Assembly (NCBI GenBank): GCA_900473745.1 | Contig: UCMW01000017.1 | Coordinates: forward strand, 199,513-263,512 | Direction: 5' to 3' | DNA length: 64,000 nt | Origin: Hyphomicrobiales bacterium | Lineage (GTDB): Bacteria > Pseudomonadota > Alphaproteobacteria > Rhizobiales > Rhizobiaceae | Part shown: positions 48,778 through 59,428 of the stretch, one piece after another | Numbering within the stretch: position 1 is the first letter of the stretch | How the letters are laid out: every line of letters starts with the position of its first letter | The notes under the pieces: model-generated | Database searches by the model: none | The model's input: only the letters and a program-made list of their open reading frames with translations | Told to the model about the DNA's origin: nothing | Made by a program: the position numbers and the translations under genes

Positions 48778-49929
48778 ATGGCCTTGCACTTTACCGAAAG
48801 CGAGTTTTCCGCACGCCGCGCCCGCCTGATGGCGCGTATGGCCGAGGAAAAGCTCGATGCCCTGCTCCTCTTCGCCCAGGAGAGCATGTATTGGCTCACC
48901 GGTTTCGACAGCTTCGGCTACTGCTTTTTCCAGACCCTGGTGGTCAAGGCGGATGGCACTCTGACACTGCTCACCCGCACACCCGACCTGCGCCAGGCCA
49001 AGCAGACCTCGACGATCGAAAACATCGTCGTCTGGGTCGACCGCCTGAACGCGGATCCGGCCGTCGACTTGCGTAACCTGCTGAGCGACCTTGATCTCCT
49101 CGGCATGCGCGTCGGCGTCGAATACGACACCCATGGCATGACCGGCCGCGTCGCGCGCCTCGTCGACAACCAGCTCACCAATTTCTGCACGGTTTCGGAC
49201 GCTTCCTATCTGGTCAGCAATCTGCGGCTCGTGAAGTCGGCAGCCGAGATCGCCAAGGTCACCCATGCCGCAGAACTGGCCGACCTCGCTTTCGATGCCG
49301 CTCTGCCGCTGATCGGGCCGGACGCCGACGAGGCGGAGATCGTCGCCGCGATGCAGTCGGCCGTTCTGGCAGGTGGCGGCGATTATCCGGCCAACCCCTT
49401 CGTCATCGGCTCGGCCGCCGACGCGCTGCTCTGCCGCTACAAGTCCGGCCGCCGCCGCCTGTCGGAGACGGACCAGCTGACGCTCGAATGGGCCGGCGTC
49501 TCCGCCCATTATCACGCGCCGATGCTGCGTACGGTTCTCGTGGGCGATCCCACGCCACGGCATCGCGAACTGCATGCCGCAGCCATCGAAGGCATGAAGG
49601 CGGTCGAGGCCGTGCTCCGCCCGGGTCACACCTTCGGCGAGGTCTTCGACGCCCATGCCAAGGTCATGGATGACCGCGGCCTGACACGCCACCGCTTCAA
49701 TGCCTGCGGATACTCTGTCGGCGCCCGCTTCGCGCCCTCCTGGATGGAACACCAGATGTTCCACGCGGGCAATCCCGAGATCATTGCCCCAGACATGACC
49801 TTGTTCGTGCATATGATCATCATGGATAGCGAGCGGGAAACCGCCATGACGGTAGGCCATACCTATCTGACGACGGAGACAGCCCCTCGCGCCCTGTCGC
49901 GGCACCCGCTCGACCTGATCAATCTGTGA
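48778..49929 (+). CDS. M24/creatinase-fold protein without metal site
   Basis: A 383-residue protein with the creatinase N-terminal domain (ARLMARMAEEKLDALLLFAQESMYWLTGFDSFGY) and a C-terminal pita-bread domain. The dinuclear metal ligands of methionyl aminopeptidase/AMPP appear absent: the aligned blocks read LEWAGVSAHYHAPMLRT, GYSVGARF, FVHMI and TVGHTYL, with no D-D-H-E-E set. It may therefore work like creatinase, without metal, or be inactive. Its ATG is one base after the pgeF stop. Confidence 0.83.
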   Translation: MALHFTESEFSARRARLMARMAEEKLDALLLFAQESMYWLTGFDSFGYCFFQTLVVKADGTLTLLTRTPDLRQAKQTSTIENIVVWVDRLNADPAVDLRNLLSDLDLLGMRVGVEYDTHGMTGRVARLVDNQLTNFCTVSDASYLVSNLRLVKSAAEIAKVTHAAELADLAFDAALPLIGPDADEAEIVAAMQSAVLAGGGDYPANPFVIGSAADALLCRYKSGRRRLSETDQLTLEWAGVSAHYHAPMLRTVLVGDPTPRHRELHAAAIEGMKAVEAVLRPGHTFGEVFDAHAKVMDDRGLTRHRFNACGYSVGARFAPSWMEHQMFHAGNPEIIAPDMTLFVHMIIMDSERETAMTVGHTYLTTETAPRALSRHPLDLINL

Positions 49930-50049
49930 GCTGGCCCATTCTGCAGCTTGCGTCGCGGTAACGCGGTTTTGCCTGTCCATTCAGGGAATTGACAGGCAAA
50001 GCATGCTAGGCCCATTAATTGTGACAGGAGTGAAGGGGAAGGACCCGCC

Positions 50050-50853
50050 GTGGTGAGACGTTCCCGCATGCGATCCCGGAGACTGGCGGTATCCATCGGC
50101 TTGATGCTGCTGCTTGCCGGCTGCAACAGCACGGAGGTGCTGACGCCACCCGCAGAAGTCGGCGATGGCAGCCAGGCCTCCACCTATTCTCAGCAGCTCG
50201 CCGCCCCTGCCGGGGGCAGCCAACCCGTGCAGAGCGCGCCGCTCGGCCAGCCTGGCGCCTACGGGGAACCGGTCCGCGGTCCGCAGAACTCGCTGGAGGC
50301 CCAAGCCGCAGCGCTCGCGCAGGGCGGGCGTAATCCGGTTGCCTCAGCACCGCTCGACGGCGCGGACGCCCAGGCCTTCCCCAGTGCCCCGCAACAGACG
50401 GCGCAGCAGCCAGTGCGCCAGGCTTCCCAGCCGGCACAGGCAGCGACGCAGAGCCAGCAGGCAGCTCTGCCACCAGCAGCGCAAGCGACCGGCAGCATCC
50501 GCTTCCTGCCGATCATCGGCGCGCCGGTCCAGGCCGTGACACCACTCTCCCGCCAGCTCGGCGCCGAGGCCCGCGCCCGCGGCCTCACCATCAAGAGCGC
50601 CAGCGACGCGTCCAGCGAACATATCCTGAAGGGCTACTTCTCCGCCTTTTCCGACAGCGGCAATGTGACGATCACCTATGTCTGGGACATCCTCGATGCG
50701 AGCGGCGGACGCCTGCACCGGATCCAGGGACAGGAGGTGGTTCCATCGGGTGCACAGGATCCCTGGGCCGCCGTCCCGGCCTCGGTCATGCAGCAGATCG
50801 CGACCAAGAGCATGGCCGAATATGTATCATGGCGGAACAGTCAGGCCGGATGA
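50050..50853 (+). CDS. Predicted lipoprotein, unknown
   Basis: A 267-residue predicted lipoprotein. Residues 1-25 carry a signal peptide with lipobox LLAGC (acyl Cys at 25). A long low-complexity Ala/Gln/Pro region follows and then a folded C-terminal part (GSIRFLPIIGAPVQAVTPLSRQLGAEARARGLTIK... ITYVWDILDASGGRLHRIQGQEVV). The latter suggests a secretion-ATPase or outer-membrane assembly context, but I do not recognise it. The start is GTG; an ATG at 50068 is an alternative. Lgt, encoded 4 kb upstream, would process it. Confidence 0.75.
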   Translation: MVRRSRMRSRRLAVSIGLMLLLAGCNSTEVLTPPAEVGDGSQASTYSQQLAAPAGGSQPVQSAPLGQPGAYGEPVRGPQNSLEAQAAALAQGGRNPVASAPLDGADAQAFPSAPQQTAQQPVRQASQPAQAATQSQQAALPPAAQATGSIRFLPIIGAPVQAVTPLSRQLGAEARARGLTIKSASDASSEHILKGYFSAFSDSGNVTITYVWDILDASGGRLHRIQGQEVVPSGAQDPWAAVPASVMQQIATKSMAEYVSWRNSQAG

Positions 50854-51005
50854 ACTTGGACTGATCGAAGAGCGCCGAAACCGCAAATCATGCGCCCCAT
50901 TTGACGCATCAACCGAAAATATGGGCCTTGCCGTCCAAACCTCTTGCATTCAGGGGGAAGGGCGCTAAAAAGCCCGCACCTCAGCATGAAAACAGGCGGG
51001 CCAAG

Positions 51006-51938
<933 letters not shown>

Positions 51939-52085
51939 GAAACCAAGTTTCACGCATTAAGATTAAGATAGACAAAGAGATGTGAGCGGTGTCACAGCCA
52001 CTTGCACTGCGTCTACGCTTTGCATACAGCTTCGCGCGCAATACTCCATTTCGGAACCGCCAGCCGGCCCTTTGCGCGTGAGTTG

Positions 52086-52940
52086 ATGTCCCTCTCGGTT
52101 GAACAACTTCTGGCCAATCCAGACCTCCATGAAACGGTTCGGGATCAGTCCCGGGCCCTGCTCCGCGTCAATGACGAGAGCCCGAGGCTTGCTGCGGTCT
52201 TTGGAACCCAGCAGCGCTGGCTGCTCGGACATCTGGCAATGGCGCAATATTTTCAGGAGGTTGCCAGAGGAAATCCGGATCCGGTGATCCTGATGGCGCG
52301 CTATCTCGAGCAGGTGAAGACGCTCGGCATTTCCTCGGTCAACACGGCTGACGCCTTCATCAAGGAAATGCTGGTCTACGGCATCGCCCAGCAGAGTCAG
52401 ACGGCCGATCGCCGGAACCGTCCTTTTGTCCCGGCTCCGATCACGGTCGCGGCGACCCGCCACTGGGCCTTCATTCATCTGACGAGCCTCGATCGGCTCG
52501 ATGGCGGCCACCGGCTCGACGCCTTCGAGGCGGACGAGGCGATCATGGCGCGCCTCCACCCCGAAATCGCCCGGCGCGCCCTCGTATCGCCTGAGTTCCG
52601 CACCCCGCCACAGACATGGTCGCTCTTCACTTGGCTCAACAATGGCGGGATCGTCATGGACTGGCTGATGGTTGGCGTAGAGCCGGTGGACGCATCGGCC
52701 GAACGCGTGCCAACGCAGGTCCGCTCCGTACCCGAACTTGCCGAGAATTTCCGCCTGTCGCGAACCCATCTGACCCGCAAGCTGCGGGAGGCCGAAGCGC
52801 TAGGCAGCATCGGCTGGGAAGGCAATCGCGGCCGGTCCACCATGTGGATCTCACGCGAATTCGTCAGCGAATATCTCGCGACCCAAGCCGTCAAACTCGC
52901 CTTCATCGATGCCGCCTGCGAAAAGATCGGCCTGCGCTGA
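52086..52940 (+). CDS. Hypothetical protein with C-terminal HTH-like region
   Basis: I do not recognise a family. The 284-residue product has an all-helical N-terminal part (SVEQLLANPDLHETVRDQSRALLRVNDESPRLAAVFGTQQRWLLGHLAMAQYF) and a C-terminal segment SVPELAENFRLSRTHLTRKLREAEALGSIGWEGNRGRS that looks like a winged helix-turn-helix. It may be a transcriptional regulator. The start at 52086 is chosen over a TTG at 52002; neither has a strong ribosome site. It follows prs on the same strand. Confidence 0.6.
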   Translation: MSLSVEQLLANPDLHETVRDQSRALLRVNDESPRLAAVFGTQQRWLLGHLAMAQYFQEVARGNPDPVILMARYLEQVKTLGISSVNTADAFIKEMLVYGIAQQSQTADRRNRPFVPAPITVAATRHWAFIHLTSLDRLDGGHRLDAFEADEAIMARLHPEIARRALVSPEFRTPPQTWSLFTWLNNGGIVMDWLMVGVEPVDASAERVPTQVRSVPELAENFRLSRTHLTRKLREAEALGSIGWEGNRGRSTMWISREFVSEYLATQAVKLAFIDAACEKIGLR

Positions 52941-52955
52941 GGCAGCCAGGTCAGA

Positions 52956-53342
52956 TCAGCGCGATGCGAGCGGCAGTGCACAGGCCTCGCCACCGGAAAA
53001 CAGCCGGGACCGTGTGAGAAAGCGGCGTTCCCGGCCATTGTCGAGCGAGAACATGCCGCCCCTGCCCGGCACGACGTCGATGATCAGCTGCGTGTGTTTC
53101 CACACGTCATACTGGCTGCCGCTGATATAGAAGGGCACACCGCCGATCTCGCCGAGCGTCACATCGGTCTCCCCGACGCGGTAGTCGCTTGTCGGATAAC
53201 ACATCGGCGACGACCCGTCGCAGCATCCGCCGGACTGATGAAACAGCACATCCGGATGGTCCTTCCGGATTTCGTCGAGGAAGGTGAGTGCGGCCTCTGT
53301 GGCGACGACGCGGGGTTCGCCCGAGTTGGTAATCGTGGTCAT
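52956..53342 (-). CDS. DUF779 domain protein
   Basis: A 128-residue DUF779-type protein (EPRVVATEAALTFLDEIRKDHPDVLFHQSGGCCDGSSPMCYP; GGVPFYISGSQYDVWKHTQLIIDVVPGRGGMFSLDNGRERRFLTRSRLF). The cluster of Cys (GGCCDGSSPMC) could bind metal. DUF779 genes often sit next to aldehyde dehydrogenase genes, as here, suggesting a role in aldehyde metabolism. A RIME-like repeat separates it from the dehydrogenase gene. The ATG has GGAG upstream. Confidence 0.87.
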   Translation of the reverse strand: MTTITNSGEPRVVATEAALTFLDEIRKDHPDVLFHQSGGCCDGSSPMCYPTSDYRVGETDVTLGEIGGVPFYISGSQYDVWKHTQLIIDVVPGRGGMFSLDNGRERRFLTRSRLFSGGEACALPLASR

Positions 53343-53360
53343 GAGCAACTCCGTCACAGT

Positions 53361-53460
53361 CCCTCTCCCCGCCTGCAGGGAGAGGGTTAGGGTGAGGGGC
53401 AAATCCGAGCGGCCCCTCATCCGCCCTTCGGGCACCTTCTCCCCGCAAGCGGGGAGAAGG
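53361..53460. repeat. RIME-like palindromic intergenic element
   Basis: About 100 bases with three palindromes: CCCTCTCCC/GGGAGAGGG (53361-53386), a small GCCC/GGGC hairpin near 53423-53433, and a perfect 12-bp CCTTCTCCCCGC/GCGGGGAGAAGG stem (53435-53460). The layout and bases fit RIME1, a repeat of rhizobial intergenic regions. It lies in the intergenic gap of the dehydrogenase-DUF779 unit. Confidence 0.8.
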
Positions 53461-53468
53461 AAACTCAC

Positions 53469-54983
53469 TCAGAAGAAGCCGAGTGCCTTCGGGCTGTAGG
53501 AGACCAACATATTCTTGGTCTGCTGATAATGATCGAGCATCATCTTGTGGGTCTCGCGACCGATGCCAGACTGCTTGTAGCCCCCGAAGGCGGCATGGGC
53601 CGGATAGGCATGGTAGCAATTGGTCCAAACACGCCCCGCCTGGATGTTGCGGCCGAAATTGTAGCAACGATTGGCATCGCGGCTCCAAACGCCGGAACCG
53701 AGGCCGTAAAGCGTGTCATTGGCGATCTCGAGCGCTTCCGCATCATCCTTGAACGTCGTGACCGACACGACCGGCCCGAAAATCTCCTCCTGGAAGACCC
53801 GCATTTTGTTGTGGCCCTTGAAGACCGTCGGCTTGATGTAATAGCCGCCGGCCAGCTCGCCCGAGAGGTTGTTGCGCTCACCACCTATCAGCACCTCGGC
53901 GCCTTCCTGACGACCGATATCCATATAGGACAGGATCTTTTCCAACTGCTCGGAGGATGCCTGCGCGCCGATCATCGTCGACATGTCGAGCGGGTCACCC
54001 TGCTTGATCGCGGCGACACGCTTGAGGGCCTTCTCCATAAAGCGATCATAGATCTTCTCGTGCACCAGCGCGCGGCTCGGGCAGGTGCAGACCTCACCCT
54101 GGTTGAGCGCGAACATCGCGAAACCTTCGAGCGCCTTGTCGAGATAGTCGTCGTCCTCGCGCATCACGTCTTCGAAGAAAATGTTCGGCGACTTGCCGCC
54201 CAGTTCCAGTGTGACCGGGATCAGGTTCTGCGACGCATACTGCATGATCAGCCGGCCGGTCGAGGTTTCGCCGGTAAAGGCGATCTTGGCGATGCGCGGG
54301 CTGGTCGCCAGCGGCTTTCCGGCTTCGAGGCCGAAGCCGTTGACGATGTTGAGCACGCCCGGCGGCAGGAGGTCGCCGACCAGTTCGATCCAGACGAGGA
54401 TCGAGGCGGGTGTCTGCTCGGCCGGCTTCAGCACGACGCAGTTTCCGGCAGCCAGCGCCGGTGCCATCTTCCAGGCCGCCATCAGGATCGGAAAGTTCCA
54501 CGGAATGATCTGCCCGACAACGCCGAGCGGCTCATGGAAATGATAGGCGATCGTGTCGTGGTCGACCTCGCCGATCGTGCCTTCCTGGGCGCGGATGCAG
54601 GATGCGAAATAGCGGAAATGGTCGATTGCGAGCGGGATGTCGGCCGCCATGGTCTCGCGCAGCGGCTTGCCATTGTCCCAGGTTTCGGCGCGGGCGAGCA
54701 GTTCGAGATTGTCCTCCATCCGCTGGGCGATCTTCATCAGGATGTTGGATCGCTCGGTGGTCGAGGTGCGGCCCCACTTGTCCTTGGCGGCATGGGCGGC
54801 GTCGAGGGCGAGATTGATGTCGTGCTCGTCGGAGCGAGCGATGTCGCAGAGTTTGCCGCCGGTCACCGGCGTGGTGTTCTCGAAATAGCGACCATTGACC
54901 GGCTCGCGGAATTCACCGCCGATGAAGTTGCCGTATTTCAGCTTGAACGGCGAAGCAGCAATGGCCTGGACCTGAATATTCAT
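53469..54983 (-). CDS. NAD-dependent aldehyde dehydrogenase
   Basis: A 504-residue aldehyde dehydrogenase. The catalytic Cys is in [17 protein letters not shown], the general base Glu in [15 protein letters not shown], and the NAD site FTGETSTGR. Close patterns include AldB/ExaC-type acetaldehyde dehydrogenases. It would oxidise short aldehydes to acids. An AcoR-like activator gene is divergently placed upstream beyond a palindromic site, and a DUF779 gene follows. Confidence 0.93.
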   Translation of the reverse strand: MNIQVQAIAASPFKLKYGNFIGGEFREPVNGRYFENTTPVTGGKLCDIARSDEHDINLALDAAHAAKDKWGRTSTTERSNILMKIAQRMEDNLELLARAETWDNGKPLRETMAADIPLAIDHFRYFASCIRAQEGTIGEVDHDTIAYHFHEPLGVVGQIIPWNFPILMAAWKMAPALAAGNCVVLKPAEQTPASILVWIELVGDLLPPGVLNIVNGFGLEAGKPLATSPRIAKIAFTGETSTGRLIMQYASQNLIPVTLELGGKSPNIFFEDVMREDDDYLDKALEGFAMFALNQGEVCTCPSRALVHEKIYDRFMEKALKRVAAIKQGDPLDMSTMIGAQASSEQLEKILSYMDIGRQEGAEVLIGGERNNLSGELAGGYYIKPTVFKGHNKMRVFQEEIFGPVVSVTTFKDDAEALEIANDTLYGLGSGVWSRDANRCYNFGRNIQAGRVWTNCYHAYPAHAAFGGYKQSGIGRETHKMMLDHYQQTKNMLVSYSPKALGFF

Positions 54984-55069
54984 CTGTCATCCTCCCTGTG
55001 CAGGAACCCCTCCCGGGTTCCGATGGAAGAATGATCACAGTGTTCAGCGCGCGTTTGAAGCCATGGGAA

Positions 55070-55089
55070 ACAGTGCTGCAGCGCACTGT
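55070..55089. promoter_or_regulatory. Inverted repeat, candidate AcoR-like operator
   Basis: Arms ACAGTGC and GCACTGT with a six-base spacer, about 90 bases before the dehydrogenase start codon. A second ACAGTG half-site lies near 55038. Both are placed where the product of the neighbouring regulator gene could act. Confidence 0.45.
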
Positions 55090-55119
55090 GTTTCAGGAAT
55101 GCGACACATACCCGTCTCC

Positions 55120-56088
55120 TTACTGCAAATGGAAGCGTTTCATCTTCCGGTGCAGCGTGGCACGACTGATACCGAGCATCTGGGCAGCCTGGGAGACATT
55201 GCCATTCGTCCGCGACAGCACGCGCCGAAGCGCCGCACGCTCCGCATCCTCCAGGTCGGACATGCCCTCCCCGCGCCGCTCGCCGCGGGTTTCACGCAGA
55301 GCGTCGGCTGCCGGCAATCCTTGCGCGATCACTACATCATCGAGTTTCAACGCCACCCGCGCGGCCTTTGTCGCACCGAGGATCAGATCGTCGCCATCGA
55401 CGGCAATCAAGGCGGAGAACGAATTCGCCTGCGGCACGACAACGATCCGCGCGCCGGCAAAGGCCTGGCGGAAAAGGTTTGCCTCGACACGCGATGCCGC
55501 ATCGCGTACCGCCTGCGACAGCACGGCGAGTGTCATGTCGGAAACATCATTGCGGCAGGTGGACACATCGAGTGCGGCCGCCACGCGACCGAGATGGTCG
55601 CGGATTGGCGCCGTTGCACAGGAGAGCCCGATATTGGCGCTCATGAAATGCTGGTCGCGGTGGATGACGACGGCTCGCTCGTCGGCGAGGGCCGTGCCGA
55701 TACCGTTGGTCCCGACGCTGGCTTCGCTCCACATTGTTTGCTGCCAGAGCCCGAGTTCCCTGAACTCGACGTCATCTCCAGGGGCGCCCCGGCGGTCGAC
55801 GACAATACCATCGGCATCGGCGAGAATGATGCAGCAGCCGGAGCGACCGATCATCTGGTAGAGGCGATCGACTTCGTCGGCGGAACTGCCGATCAGACGC
55901 TCCATGCGGGCATGCGCTTCCCGGAATGCAGCCTCGTCGATCTGCACTGGCTTGCGCGCCTCTTCGGGCTGCAGACGGTAGAGGTTCAGGCAACGGCTCC
56001 ACGACGCAGCAACGGGTGACGTGACCGCGGCCGAGGCCTTCTGCGCCGTCGAATAGACGAGATCGGAATGGCGGATTTCCTGTCGCAT
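55120..56088 (-). CDS. AcoR-like regulator without AAA+ domain
   Basis: A 322-residue regulator with a GAF-type sensor (SGCCIILADADGIVVDRRG... GLWQQTMWSEASVGTNGIGTALADERAVVIHRDQHF) and a C-terminal Fis-type helix-turn-helix (NGNVSQAAQMLGISRATLHRKMKRFHLQ). It looks like AcoR but lacks the central AAA+ sigma54-contacting domain, so it probably works with the main sigma factor. The start at 56088 has GGGAGGAG upstream. It is transcribed toward the aldehyde dehydrogenase gene. Confidence 0.88.
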   Translation of the reverse strand: MRQEIRHSDLVYSTAQKASAAVTSPVAASWSRCLNLYRLQPEEARKPVQIDEAAFREAHARMERLIGSSADEVDRLYQMIGRSGCCIILADADGIVVDRRGAPGDDVEFRELGLWQQTMWSEASVGTNGIGTALADERAVVIHRDQHFMSANIGLSCATAPIRDHLGRVAAALDVSTCRNDVSDMTLAVLSQAVRDAASRVEANLFRQAFAGARIVVVPQANSFSALIAVDGDDLILGATKAARVALKLDDVVIAQGLPAADALRETRGERRGEGMSDLEDAERAALRRVLSRTNGNVSQAAQMLGISRATLHRKMKRFHLQ

Positions 56089-56233
56089 CGGCTCCTCCCA
56101 AAGCACATCTCAAACTATGCGCCTTACGCCGCCAGAGGCAATCGCTCAATCCAGCGGCAAATGACCGCCCTTCGATTTACTCGGAAATCTGGCGCAAATC
56201 TGCGACAGTCCGTGTGGTCACCCCTGTTCCGGG

Positions 56234-58321
56234 TCAGGCCGCGAGGGTCCCGGCGGCGCCTGAGACACCGGAACTCTGGACAGCTAGAGACCGAACCGGC
56301 GGCGGATTGACGATGTCCTGCAGCTCCGACAGAGGCTGCGGCTTTCCGTAGAAGTAGCCCTGCACCTGCTGGCACCCCTCTTCCTGGAGGAAGCGCAGAT
56401 GTTCGGCATTCTCCACGCCTTCGGCGAGAACCGGAATGTCCAGGCTCTGAGCCAGGATCAGCGTCGAACGCACGATTGCGGCCGACTGCCGGTTGTCGGC
56501 CACACTGTCGATGAAACCCCGGTCGATCTTGATCTTGTCGAAGGGGAAGAGCTGCAACGTGGACAGCGAGGAATAGCCGGTGCCGTAGTCATCCATCGCG
56601 ATCTTCACGCCGATCGCCTTGAGCTGCCGGATGATCGAGAGTGCATGCTGCTGGTCGGCGATAATGCCAGACTCGGTGATCTCCAGCTCAAGGCGGGACG
56701 GATCGAGGCCGGTCTCGTCGAGGATCTCCCGAACCCGCGCAGGCAAAGCGGAATTGGCAAGCTGTTTTGGCGCGACATTGACTGCGACGCGCAGGGGGTT
56801 GCTCCAGCGGACCGCCTCCAGGCAAGCCTGGCGCAGCACCCAGTCCCCCAGTTCGATGATAAAGCCCGTGCGTTCCGCAATCGGAATGAATTCCGTCGGC
56901 GAGACCATGCCGCGCGTCGGATGACACCAGCGCAACAACACTTCGAAGCCAATGACTTCGCCTGACTGCGTGTCGTTTTGCTGCTGGAAATAGAGCTGGA
57001 ACTCATCGCGCTGGAAGCCAGCGCGCATGTCCATGGCAAGTGCGCTGCGCGCCCGCACCGCTTGGTCCATGGACTGATCGTAGAAACAGATGTTGTTGGA
57101 TCCAGCGGATTTCGCCCGATACATGGCGATGTCGGCCTGGGCCAGCAGGTCGTCGATGTCGCGTGCTGCGTCAGGAAACACGGTGATGCCAATACTGGTG
57201 CCGACGGACAATGTCAGCCCCTGCCAGTCGATCGGAGCATTGAGCTCGGCCACTATGTTGCGAGCAAACGCGTCTGCGTTACCGTTGGTGAAGATGCGCG
57301 CGCTGACGGCGACGAACTCGTCCCCCCCGATGCGGGCCACGAACTCGCCGTTGCGAAGGTTGCGGGTCATGCGCTCCGCAGCGATCCGCAACACGTGGTC
57401 GCCGGCTGCATGACCGTGCACGTCGTTGATCTCCTTGAACCGGTCGAGGTCGAAGGAGAAGATGTAGATGCGCTCATGCCGTGCGGTCGGCGTATGCATC
57501 AGGTGCCCGACCTGCTCTAGGAACGCACTGCGGTTTGGAAGCCCCGTCAGCGCATCATGCAGCGAAAGCTGGCGATAGCGCTCGACCGCCGATTTGTTCG
57601 ATTGCCGGTCGATCACATAGGTCATTGCACCGATCGCCAGAAGCAACAGCGTGACGAACATCAGAACCACGGTCATCACGCTTTCCGGCAGCATGTTGAC
57701 GGGCAGCGAGGCCGCCGGATCCGGGATGACTGTAAGCGCTGTCATGCCGATGAAATGGGTCGACGCAATGGCGAGCACCAGCGCCACTCCGCCCCCATAA
57801 CGGCAGAAGCGGGTCACGGGCCGCGCGACGCGGCTGGTCGCCAACGCACCGAAGATGCCCGCAGCCACGAGCGATGCGGCAACATAAGCTGAGTTCCATT
57901 CAAGCTCTGCCTGCACCTGATAGCCGGACATGCCGACATAATGCATGGCGGCAATGCCGGCTCCGACGATCGCCCCACCCGCCTCGATCAACAGGCTCCG
58001 GGGGGTGGCCGCCGCAATCGAAAGCCCGATCCCCGTCACCATAATGGCAAGCACAAGCGAAACCATCGTCGCGGTCGGCTCATAACCGGCGAGCGCATCG
58101 GCCTCGTAACCCATCATCGCCACGAAATGCGTGGTCCAGATCGCCGAACCGCCGATGATGGCAGTCAGGGCGGTCCAGCTGATACGGGCCGCACCCCGCG
58201 TGATGCGCACACGGCCGAACAGCCGCATCGTTAGCAGCGAGCCAAGGACACATATGAGGACCGCGGCGATCAGAGAAACCGGGTCATGATCGACGGCGAT
58301 GCATGAGAGGACTGCGAGCAT
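56234..58321 (-). CDS. MHYT-GGDEF-EAL membrane protein
   Basis: A 695-residue cyclic di-GMP enzyme. The N-terminus has the MHYT sensor with seven segments and its motifs [18 protein letters not shown] and THFIGMTA, which may bind copper and sense oxygen or similar. The GGDEF domain is intact ([13 protein letters not shown]). The EAL domain reads EVLLRW and later [10 protein letters not shown], with the catalytic Glu/Asp set largely present. It could make or break c-di-GMP. The rplY gene is divergent. Confidence 0.93.
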   Translation of the reverse strand: MLAVLSCIAVDHDPVSLIAAVLICVLGSLLTMRLFGRVRITRGAARISWTALTAIIGGSAIWTTHFVAMMGYEADALAGYEPTATMVSLVLAIMVTGIGLSIAAATPRSLLIEAGGAIVGAGIAAMHYVGMSGYQVQAELEWNSAYVAASLVAAGIFGALATSRVARPVTRFCRYGGGVALVLAIASTHFIGMTALTVIPDPAASLPVNMLPESVMTVVLMFVTLLLLAIGAMTYVIDRQSNKSAVERYRQLSLHDALTGLPNRSAFLEQVGHLMHTPTARHERIYIFSFDLDRFKEINDVHGHAAGDHVLRIAAERMTRNLRNGEFVARIGGDEFVAVSARIFTNGNADAFARNIVAELNAPIDWQGLTLSVGTSIGITVFPDAARDIDDLLAQADIAMYRAKSAGSNNICFYDQSMDQAVRARSALAMDMRAGFQRDEFQLYFQQQNDTQSGEVIGFEVLLRWCHPTRGMVSPTEFIPIAERTGFIIELGDWVLRQACLEAVRWSNPLRVAVNVAPKQLANSALPARVREILDETGLDPSRLELEITESGIIADQQHALSIIRQLKAIGVKIAMDDYGTGYSSLSTLQLFPFDKIKIDRGFIDSVADNRQSAAIVRSTLILAQSLDIPVLAEGVENAEHLRFLQEEGCQQVQGYFYGKPQPLSELQDIVNPPPVRSLAVQSSGVSGAAGTLAA

Positions 58322-58617
58322 GGCTGAAAAACCAGTTAAATCTGAGGGGGATATCTAACAACCTTCAATTTCCAAATGCTCACCGCGCATGGTTACCAAT
58401 TTGTTCCATGGCGCCTATCGCCACCAATCTGGATCACAAGCGCGTTATTCATGGCTTCTCCCGCGAGAACCTTGCCATTCCGCATCATCTGGTCTATAGG
58501 CGCCCGATCCGCACAGACACCCTTGGAGGCAATGTGGATGGGACCGGCAACGGTCTCCGGTTCTGGCACGGCATAGATCCGCCGCCAGGGCTCTCCAGTA
58601 ACTTGAAAGGTAAAGCC

Positions 58618-59220
58618 ATGAGCAACGCTTCTTACGAGCTCAAGGCCGTAGCACGCGAACGGGTAGGTAAGGGGTCCTCCCGCGAACTTCGCCGCAACGG
58701 TCTCATTCCGGCTGTCATCTATGGTGACAAGCAGGACCCGATTGCGATCTCGCTCAATACGAACGAGGTCACCAAGCGTATCCATGCCGGCGGTTTCATG
58801 ACCACGGTCGGCGTCATCGACATCGATGGCCAGAAGATCCGCGTTCTGCCGAAGGACTACCAACTCGACGTCGTTCGTGACTTCACGATGCATGTCGACT
58901 TCCTGCGCATTTCGGCTAACAGCCAGGTTTCGGTTCAGGTTCCGGTTCACTTCATCAACGAAGAGAAGTCCGCCATCAAGACCGGCGCCGTTCTCAACAT
59001 CGTTCGCCACGAAGTTGAACTGCACTGCCCGGCTTCCGACATCCCGGAAGCGATCACCGTCGACCTCGCCGGCCTCAAGGTCGGTGATGCGATCCACATC
59101 TCGGCCGTCAAGCTGCCGAAGGGTGTGACGCCTGTGATCGCCGATCGCGATTTCACGATCGCCACGATCGTCGCCCCGGCTGGCGGTGTTGCGGAAGACG
59201 AAGAAACGACCGAAGCGTAA
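58618..59220 (+). CDS. rplY: 50S ribosomal protein L25 (CTC type)
   Basis: A 200-residue L25/CTC-type protein of the large subunit that binds 5S rRNA. The N-terminal [32 protein letters not shown] and the C-terminal beta-domain ([31 protein letters not shown]... [23 protein letters not shown]) are typical. The 296-base upstream gap includes its promoter. It is followed by a terminator, so it is probably a single-gene unit. Confidence 0.97.
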   Translation: MSNASYELKAVARERVGKGSSRELRRNGLIPAVIYGDKQDPIAISLNTNEVTKRIHAGGFMTTVGVIDIDGQKIRVLPKDYQLDVVRDFTMHVDFLRISANSQVSVQVPVHFINEEKSAIKTGAVLNIVRHEVELHCPASDIPEAITVDLAGLKVGDAIHISAVKLPKGVTPVIADRDFTIATIVAPAGGVAEDEETTEA

Positions 59221-59246
59221 GCCTTCGCGACATTCTGATCTTGAGA

Positions 59247-59272
59247 CCCGTCTCCGCAAGGAGGCGGGTTTT
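59247..59272 (+). terminator. rplY terminator
   Basis: CCCGTCTCC and GGAGGCGGG arms (one G-U pair) with a GCAA loop, then TTTT, 26 bases after the stop. Confidence 0.85.
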
Positions 59273-59428
59273 CTCGTTCCGGGACAGGCCGAAGTCCCTA
59301 TTCTCGATTCCGAGTATTTGGCTTTAGGCAGATTTAAACAGTTTCATGACAGCCTGCGCGCTCAATCCTGACGCGAGGACCGTTGAGATCATGTCGGAGA
59401 GCCCGAACCCGGCGGAGCACGAGGCGCA

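Noticed and set aside
53361..53460. Insertion sequence or transposon end
   Set aside because: No transposase or target duplication is near; the palindrome pattern fits a RIME element better.
53529..55034. Plus-strand ORF opposite the aldehyde dehydrogenase
   Set aside because: It lies wholly on the complement of a clear enzyme gene and its protein has no recognisable motif.
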